From positions 1,015,001 through 1,079,000 of the forward strand of contig JAODUP010000141.1 in the NCBI GenBank assembly GCA_025642065.1: DNA of 64,000 bases, in the 5' to 3' direction. This document shows positions 56,611 to 64,000 of the stretch, piece by piece. Numbering within the stretch: position 1 is the first letter of the stretch; each line of letters starts with the position of its first letter. Under the pieces are notes generated by a model, which was given only the letters and a program-made list of their open reading frames with translations, searched no databases and was not told where the DNA came from. The translations under genes and the position numbers were made by a program. Source of the stretch: Paralvinella palmiformis. Taxonomy: Eukaryota > Annelida > Polychaeta > Terebellida > Alvinellidae.

Positions 56611-59600
56611 ATATAATTTCACCCCACAGCACCATGCTAAGGACAGTCCTGTATACAAATCTATTTAAACAGTTTACCTCCCCATTTTGTCAACCGTTCT
56701 GACTGTTTACGGAGTGATTAACATGTCTGTGACACCTATAAACCTATATATGATGAGAGTACAATAGTTGTGATTATCTTAAAAAATACCTGCTAATAGG
56801 CTACTGGAATATCAACACCAATGGCTTTATAATGGCTTATTTCACAATGTGTGTGTGTGTGTTTGTGTGTGATTAGCCGTCGAGTTGCCCACCAGATGGT
56901 AGGTTTATAGGTTGTTTTGGCTGATATCCATTGTTTATATTGATTATTGCTTGTTTGTGTACAACATAACTTGTAATTCTCACATAACCTATGTATCTTG
57001 ACGTAAATGTTATATAGTAACAAGCTGTTTCAGTGAATGACACGTTTCAATTCCAGCTAATCAGAACTTTTAGCCATTCATCATAGGTTAGAAAGTAATA
57101 AAAAAACGATTACTTGTATTTGGTGTGTGCAGTAAGTATCGGTGATATATATATTTTGTTCTTCATATCTCAGTAGCACATCCTTATGCTGTGCTTATAT
57201 TATATCTGTATTGACAGTCATAAATGTAAACAGTGTGGTCTTTATCATGTATATTTAGATTGTAATTTGGTTGTGCAGTGCATAACATTGTTTGACAACG
57301 GCTACAGTTTGAGTGGATACTGTGCTCTTAATCGATTGATTTGCAAATGTTAGATTTCAAAATACAGGTGATATTCCCAAAATATTCGGTATGCATGCGT
57401 ATGTACGGTGAAAGTTCATTAAATCAGAATGAAGGGTCATGAGAAACGGGCTAATTCGTGATGTTTTGACTTGTTGGTTAACAGAGAAATAAAGAAATCT
57501 CAGGTTGGACTAACAGACAATTTTTATTTGGCAGGCTTTTCATTTGAAGCAACGTTGAAATTAATGAGCTTTCAGTCGATGCTTGTGTGTGTATGTGCGT
57601 GCTTGTGCACAGACACAAGACGTATTTGTTCTGGTTGTACAGAATTATTGGCGTGCATCCGGCTAAAGACTTAACCGAAGCTAATAAATCCATAACATTA
57701 TCTTAAATCTTCAGCTTATAACTTCAAGTTGCTGTACTACTCGTCAACGCGTTGATTGTGTCGTTCAGTACCGGACTTCTGGATATTCAATACATATGTA
57801 ACATATTGTTGTATACAGATCATGATGCGTACATGCTTCTGTTGACTTTTTTGTCATGTGATTCTTTTTTTTTGGGGGGGGAGGGTGCGATTTGTCACTT
57901 AACGGTTCTCTGTGATCACTAACAGAATGATTCGAGTGGTGGATAGTGTTATACAATAACATAACGCCCAGTAACATTGCATATAATTATATAATGGTCA
58001 AAGTCTAACTTGAATACATTGTGGGTGAGATTGTGGTTGTTAGATAGCGAGTGTTACTTGTGTAAATGTATGTGGGAGAGGAGGATTTTTTAACATATGG
58101 AGGGCTAGCCGTGGTCATTCGACGTAATACTTGTTATCGAGACGTTATGATGAATGTAAACCCGCAGGCACTTCTATAATGCGTTATGACTTCAGGGTGT
58201 GTAAAGTCTATATAATATTACCTAGGTGAAAACATAGGCTATTTAATATAGTCTTAATAAAGGTTATGTTTTAAAATCGCCTTTCTGTCTTTATGTGGAC
58301 ACGCACAGCTCTTACGGCCATTTATATCACTTTTGTGTGTGGTTTTTCCCCACTGGTATTATTACAGACCGGAAACAGCCATCTATTATGACAACATAGG
58401 GCTGTGATGACCCCGTTTATGCGAGTATACGCAATTGTAATAATTATTTAAGAGGTCAATAACTATGAATGATGAAAAATGTATTTGGCTGGAGTCGAAC
58501 CTGGAAGCTAGACTTATGTGGCCAGTTACACTGTTATTTATGACACCGAGGATATCGGGTGATGATGATATGAGGCTTTTTAGTGATGGATGACACATCC
58601 TAAAAATAACAGTCAACTCCGAGATTATGAACTAACGGTCAGCATTGACTGTTGGTGTCCTTATGACATCATAGAACAAATACTAATGTGTAATTCTATA
58701 TAATGGAATTACAGCTTCATGTTAAAGACTGTTATTCCTAATTAAGTTTTAAGTTGAAAATCGTGTAGTGTTAAAAGAAATTTAAACGTACGTCATGGAG
58801 TCACGTAAAACTAAGAATCTCCTGTCTGCAATTTTTATTTATCAGTGACACCAGAGAAGAGTATCCTATTTAAGAACTATTATATGTTAGCTTTAAATTT
58901 GCGTTGAGATAGTCGTCTAATCATGGCAGAATAGCATATCTGAAGGTTGTTTCGTCTTTGACTTCGCCTCATTACATTTGGAGGTCGCTCGGCCATTTAG
59001 CCTACCTTGTGCACAAAAGTGGCCGTAACACCTCAATCACCATAGCAGAATAGACGGGGAGGGGGGAGTTACCTCGGCATCCATCTAATATGGTACCATA
59101 TATGCTTAAACTTAATAATAGCCGAATACTAAATTATTTGCTATTGTCTGATCATATCCTGAGGCCCCGAATGTTGTTAAAATACTAGTTTAAAAGCCGC
59201 TCTCGGTGCGGACTTTAAAGCTTGCTTCTGCAAATGGCTACTTGGATCTTCGGCCCATATAGTTTTAGAATGATAACAAATAATGTGTATGCATGATAGT
59301 CCCAATCATAGTCACCATAATTTTACGTGAATAGACTCGGTCAATTTTCGCGCGATCAAAACTGCCATAAAAATCTACCAAAACGACCCAAATTTATAAC
59401 ATATACGTTTTGTCTTTTGCACTTTTTCAAATAATATTAAGGGTATGGGATCTAGAGATAATTTTGCATTTAACAGGAATGACATAGACTTCATCCTATC
59501 ATGGCTGTCATGTCTAGTTCAAACTTATTGTTTGTAGAACCTTTGGTATCTGACATGACGATGTGAATGGATAAAATCAATGATCACATAGATCATAATT

Positions 59601-60270
59601 CAATGTATAATTCCTATTACCGTAACATTGGCATTTATGCATAATATTTTGTATTGAAATTGAACTAGCTATTTTATTTTCTGAATCAGCCATTCGTCCA
59701 ATGTTTACTATATGTAAATGTCAATGGTGTTAATACTCTAATGTCATAACATTTTTAATATTATACAGCTAATACATATATTATTGGTTCTGAGGTACAA
59801 GTCAAAATAATATTTCCAAAACTCTACATTAAATATTTAAAACATCAATTTACATTCAGCTAAAAGTTGAATTTTAAAATCATTTATTTAGTCAACATGA
59901 ATAACTAATATCATTGAAGGATGGCATTATCGCATGAATCACCGTGGCACGCATGCTAAGCTCCCTTTATATCTGCTGTCACCTGTTGTACAGCGAAGCC
60001 CAGCTTATTTCCATGCAAGCGCAGCTTGTATTCGGGGAGGATTTGACCAGGATCCAGCGACCTGGTGCTGCTAACACTACCTCCAGGTATTGTGGACAGG
60101 GTATTCTGCTGGTACTCGTTCTGCCGGATCTCTCCTGTCAGTCGGCTTATCGGCCCTCGAGCTGAGGAGTGAGTTGTTAGCAATGCATGTAATAAAAATA
60201 AGTTTTACACACAGCTTCGTTATTGTTATTTATTAAAAATCATATATTTTTCAAAACGCCAAAACATATA
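56610..60270. other. Noncoding stretch
   Basis: No supported gene. Holds the SINE fragment at 58930-59035 and a B-box-like GGTTCGACTCC (minus) near 58490-58500 that may be another lone SINE head. The open frames at 59944-60183 overlap on both strands and have no recognised domain. Confidence 0.5.
58930..59035 (+). mobile_element. SINE family V, body and tail
   Basis: CATATCTGAAGGTTGTTTCG, then CATTACATTTGGAGGTCGCT and GTGCACAAAAGTGGCCGTAA match the reverse of the 63.1-kb copy. Confidence 0.8.
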
Positions 60271-60274
60271 TATG

Positions 60275-60322
<48 letters not shown>
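60275..60322. repeat. (CT)n-(AT)n microsatellite
   Basis: CTCTCT run then TATATA run. Confidence 0.92.
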
Positions 60323-60535
60323 GGCGCGGGTTGTTTATGGAGAGCTGTTTTGTCTTTGAGAATATGCCTGTTATCGAACGCCAATACTTGAATACGTTGT
60401 ATTCGATTGTTGTCGTTAGAGACCCAAGGATAGCGACATCTAGCGAATGCTATGAAAAATCGTAATACACGTCGCTAAAAATGTATGGAAGCCGTTGCAA
60501 CGAACATACCACATTGACGCAAGGTGCGATAGACC

Positions 60536-61187
60536 TTAAAGGGACAGTCCACCCTCAGAAAATATGTTTTAAATATGTACTGCTTATAACAGTAACCCAA
60601 AATTCCACAGTAGTAATCACGAAATATACCTGATATCATAGATATAGGAAATAATCAAAATTACTGGAGGGCCGCCATTATGGCTGCATTGGAAGCCAAA
60701 TTTGAAGGCGGGAAGGAGCAATCTGAAATGCTCTGACGTCACATCGGCGATCTCTATACTGACGAGGATGATAGTTTCTCTTGAGCGTTAATATCTGAGC
60801 CAGATGAATCATCTTCCTCTTGTCAGGTTCCTTCTGGCTCAAACTGATACGGTTGTATGTCATTCATGACGTAATTTTAACAAGATAATTGCGTTATGTT
60901 CTGGAATAATTCTTTGCTCACACTTGTTTACATGCTTTTGTATGGGTTCTTCAGACTTCAGGTCAACAGATGCGTTCAAGTGACGTCAGCATTCAGGAGC
61001 TTCCGGTCTCTGTTTAGCTTCAAAATGGCGGCGCCTACAGGCCATTAAAAGTTGATTAATCAGCATTTTGAACTGGATTATTTAATATTTGGGTGATCAT
61101 TTACACATTTTGACATTATTTATGATATTTGTGAGCATAGCTGTATTAGTCCTCAAAATATTATCTGAGTGTGGACAATCCCTTTAA
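60536..61187. mobile_element. MITE with TTAAAGGGACAGTCCAC termini
   Basis: Left end TTAAAGGGACAGTCCACCCT then CAGAAAATAT; the right end in reverse reads TTAAAGGGATTGTCCACACT then CAGATAATAT. Both ends are bounded by TTAA, about 652 bp apart. The interior is noncoding but carries TGACGTCA-like sites and YY1-like CAAAATGGCGGC (61020-61031) and GCCGCCATTATGG (60671-60683). TTAA ends suggest a piggyBac-type or similar mobiliser; inference. Confidence 0.82.
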
Positions 61188-61293
61188 ATTAAAAAATTGA
61201 AATCTTTCAGGTCAATGGCTTTAACGTTCGGTTGTTAATTGGTAAAATGCTTATGGAATTCAACTACGATCCTATTTGGTTTAATATTTTCCT

Positions 61294-61935
61294 TTAAATG
61301 GACGTCAAAGGCGAACTATAATGGGATGAACTGTCATCAGTGTTTGTAGTTTGTTTTATCTGCTCAACATTCATGGCTAAAGTTTCACTTCGATACACCA
61401 TGGCACTCCTCACACATGCCACGTATACCTTCCTTGTTAACCTTAATGACACAAACTTCCTTGTCAAGATCCTTAACCGATCTTTATACTTAAACAATGC
61501 ACAACACACTCTGGTCACTGGTGCTGAATTCGCTCCTCCACCTCCACTCAGCATATCCCCCTAATAACAGAACTTTCTTACCCTATCTAAACATTTCCTA
61601 GATCCATGTTTTCCTGTATGCTGATATCTTCTCTATCATTCTTGCACACAAATGGATCTCCAATTGTACTTAGTGAGCCTCTTACACCCGGCCAACACCT
61701 ATGAACCCATCCATTATAACGTATACACTGCACTGAGTTATTTCTAACACCTTTCTCACATACATCAAAAGTTCACTTCCCTGTACTCGCAACATCATCA
61801 CATTTCTTCCTTGAAACCATCACCATTGTTTTGCTAATGTTAATCTTCAATCATTCTACCTCCATGCACTCTTTCCATTTTAATACCTTCTCCTTTAACT
61901 TCCTCGTGCTCTCGGCTACCAACACCATATTTAAC
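61294..61935 (-). pseudogene. LINE ORF2 C-terminal relic, family 2
   Basis: Minus-strand reading: VAESTRKLKEKVLKWKECME (about 61920-61861), INISKTMVMVSRKK (61850-61805), then WTFDVCEKGVRNNSVQC and NGWVHR (a decayed Cys-rich linker), then MLSGGGGANSAPVTRVCCAL, RKVYVACVRSAMVYRSETLA. The SETxAM and VCxKGVxxNSxQC motifs mark a LINE group distinct from that at 23-25 kb. Several stops and shifts. Confidence 0.75.
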
Positions 61936-62165
61936 GTCTCATCGATGCGCATTTACCACCAAAAAACTGTGTGGTACACCAAAATAACAATAATAGAACA
62001 TCAGACAAAATACCACGAACGGACACTCTCTGGGAGCTTTGTTTCAAATATGACTCAAACCATTCAAGTACTTTACCTATTAGACCGAGCATGTACTTCC
62101 ATCTAGAGAAAAGTACATTATAGTCAACTGTATCGATTGCATCAGAGAAGTCCAGAAACATTATT
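61935..62165 (-). pseudogene. LINE RT fragment (CR1-like), family 1
   Basis: Minus-strand reading from 62161: MFLDFSDAIDTVDYNVLFSR then WKYMLGLIGKVLEWFESYLK and QRVSVRGILSDV. DFSDAxDTVD(H/Y)NVL is the RT motif A region; sequence is lost just before the expected YADD. It abuts a different LINE's C-terminal part at about 61935-61985. Confidence 0.75.
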
Positions 62166-62169
62166 CGGG

Positions 62170-62872
62170 TTGAATTATTTAACGTTAGCCCTAGATATTT
62201 CTCTCATATCTAGCAGAACATAGAACTTTGAGTAAGAAGTACACAGTGACCTGATTGCCGATGATCAAATGTAAAGTCTACATTGTAAACCTAAATTCGC
62301 GATCAAAATATTACCAATGAGGTACCTTGGCAGTACAGACAAACTGCGACGCTATCTGTAACTGGCTCATCATCTGTTAACATTGATTCTCCTGGTTTTC
62401 CACGAATGCGAAGCTATGACCATCAAGGTGTTAGTTGATCAACTGAACATATTCAATACTAAGGTATAGAGCCGCTCAGACTTCGGTCAAAAGCTTAAAT
62501 TTACATCATAACTAAATTCAGGAAAATGCAATGAAAATAAATGAGGATAAGAATTGGGATATTTAAAATTTCAACGCCTCAAGTTTTTATAATGGAGAAT
62601 ATATTCGATTTATAGTATTTGACAACAACAACCCTCAGCTTTATGGACATTTAACAAGCTTTTAATTCATTAAATCTGTTATTATCACGTGTCAATAAAT
62701 TAATAAATTAAAACGTATTAATTAAAATAAGAAGATAGAACTAAATCAGCTGTTAATCTCGTATTTCTTAATTAGAGATAAAATCTAATTTATAAATAAC
62801 ACTCGTTCGATATAAGCCTTTGAATGGCTCATGTTACTAAAGGATCTACAAGGATAAAAACAATTTCTTACC

Positions 62873-62935
<63 letters not shown>

Positions 62936-63100
62936 ATTTATATTACTTTAATATTTATTTAAATAATATTTAAAAAAATTATTATAACTATAATTCTTCA
63001 CGTGACCCGCAATGTGGACAAAGAGCTATATACTGCTCCCTCGTACCGACCATATCAGGGTCAGGCTGTTAGCTGTAGTGCGGTGAAAGATTGAAGTAAG
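62170..63100. other. Noncoding stretch with long (AT)n
   Basis: No gene seen. Long interrupted AT run at 62875-62938. Confidence 0.6.
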
Positions 63101-63102
63101 GA

Positions 63103-63285
63103 AAGGGCTGATGATGACGATTGGCGTTTTACGGCTACTTTTGTGCACATGGAAGGTTAAATGGGCCGAGCGACCTCCAAATGTGATGAAGCGAAGTCGA
63201 AGATGAAACGCCTTTCAGATATGCCCACACCGAGGTTCGAAATCAGGTGGTAGTGATCCGGGGTCCAGTTAGGCCACGGAGGCGC
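63103..63285 (-). mobile_element. SINE family V, best full-length copy
   Basis: On the minus strand: head GCGCCTCCGTGGCCTAACTG (A-box region), then ACCTGATTTCGAACCTCGG (B-box region GGTTCGAA on the + strand, 63234-63241), body GCATATCTGAAAGGCGTTTC and CATTTGGAGGTCGCTCGGCC, 3' part GTGCACAAAAGTAGCCGTAA and an (ATC)n tail. Used here as the reference for other copies. Confidence 0.85.
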
Positions 63286-63289
63286 AGGA

Positions 63290-64000
63290 GCTGTGTTCAT
63301 AAAATCCTAGAGCTCCGACCATACGTCCTTATCCACACCTAGCTGTGACTGGATTTTGTTTCACTTATTACTTCCCTGCATTGGAGATTACTCTACCATG
63401 CGTACAAAACTAGCCGTAAAACAGGTAGATTTAACATTTGTGCCGAAAATAATCTTCTAGAAACGCCTGAAAATGTAAGCTGAAATAAATGTTTTTAGAA
63501 TTCTACTAACGATTTCTATAACGGTATATAATTTAAATGGCATATTCAACCATAAAGAGGTTACTATCAATAATTAATTCCCCAATAAGTACCTTTGACC
63601 AGCGAGTTATTGGCATAAAATAAACATGACGTTATGATATTTTATGATATTTTATCGTTAATAATCTTTTTTATATAGTTCGTTATGATTGTTTATAATA
63701 TTTCGATAATATTTTCTTCCCCAAATCAATGCCTGGATATTCTTATTATAAAATCGACTAATTTTATATCGTACCTGTGTATACACGAATTTAAACTTTC
63801 ATTCGTTCATTCGTCAGCTTCTTCATTCATTTGTCATTCATTTCACATTCGTTTAATGTCATTTCTCCCGTTTAGGCTATTAGGTTAAACCCCCCCCACA
63901 CACACACATACTCCTGGCCTTGGTGCACTGCATAATATACTACTAGCACGTGGTATCCTATTGTTATCTATATTTGCAGAATATTTCATTCATTAATCAT
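63290..64000. other. Noncoding right end
   Basis: No gene seen. C-run and (CA)n at about 63891-63907. Repeated TTTATGATATTTTAT strings near 63635-63655. Confidence 0.55.

Overview
This window is AT-rich, intron-bearing animal nuclear DNA. It holds dense simple-sequence repeats and many decayed mobile elements: LINEs, Ty3/Gypsy, hAT, a Polinton-type polymerase, MITEs and tRNA-derived SINEs. The TE mix, the SINE structure and a PAN+EGF secreted gene best fit a marine invertebrate, most likely a mollusc and perhaps a gastropod. That assignment is inference from family resemblance, not a database match.

Two host genes can be modelled with confidence. (1) A complete pyruvate dehydrogenase kinase (PDK) gene lies on the + strand at 40737-54925. 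Ten common exons (2-11) join with GT-AG introns and keep one open frame through the N-box, the DxGGG box, the GxGxG loop, GYGTDA and the C-terminal DW motif. Two different first coding exons (1a at 40737-40839, 1b at 42129-42255) each end in Phe plus the first base of a Gly codon, in phase 1. Both can splice to exon 2, giving predicted proteins of 435 and 443 aa with different mitochondrial leaders. (2) A two-exon gene at 16214-17026 encodes a 135-aa secreted protein with a signal peptide, a PAN/apple-like domain and one EGF domain; an intron separates the two domains. A third, tentative gene start is a short minus-strand first exon at 33133-33186, with good start context, a full CRE palindrome upstream and a perfect GTAAGT donor.

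Layout: 1-1430, Ty3/Gypsy gag-protease-RT relic (minus). 1553-2070, a 52-bp minisatellite. 3352-4820, LINE ORF1 plus endonuclease relic (minus). 5540-6440, anonymous decayed coding block (+). 9600-10310, relic of a multi-copy metazoan gene family (+). 12120-13950, LINE 3' tails and a SINE. 16.2-17.0 kb, PAN/EGF gene. 19.47-19.76 kb, SINE. 19.9-21.0 kb, protein-primed DNA polymerase relic (minus). 22.7-26.8 kb, nested cluster of Gypsy RNase H, a 2.3-kb LINE ORF2, and hAT with a SINE. 26.8-40.5 kb, mostly noncoding and microsatellite-rich, with a fold-back-like element, MITE, SINEs, a three-copy tandem repeat and a CpG-dense island at 37.03-37.77 kb. 40.7-54.9 kb, PDK. 55.4-56.0 kb, degenerate tandem repeat downstream of PDK. 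60.54-61.19 kb, a MITE with TTAA ends. 61.3-62.16 kb, two LINE relics abutting. 63.1-63.3 kb, SINE.

Apart from PDK and the PAN/EGF gene, almost every recognisable coding stretch is a broken transposon. I see no bacterial-type operon, CRISPR array, rRNA or convincing tRNA gene.
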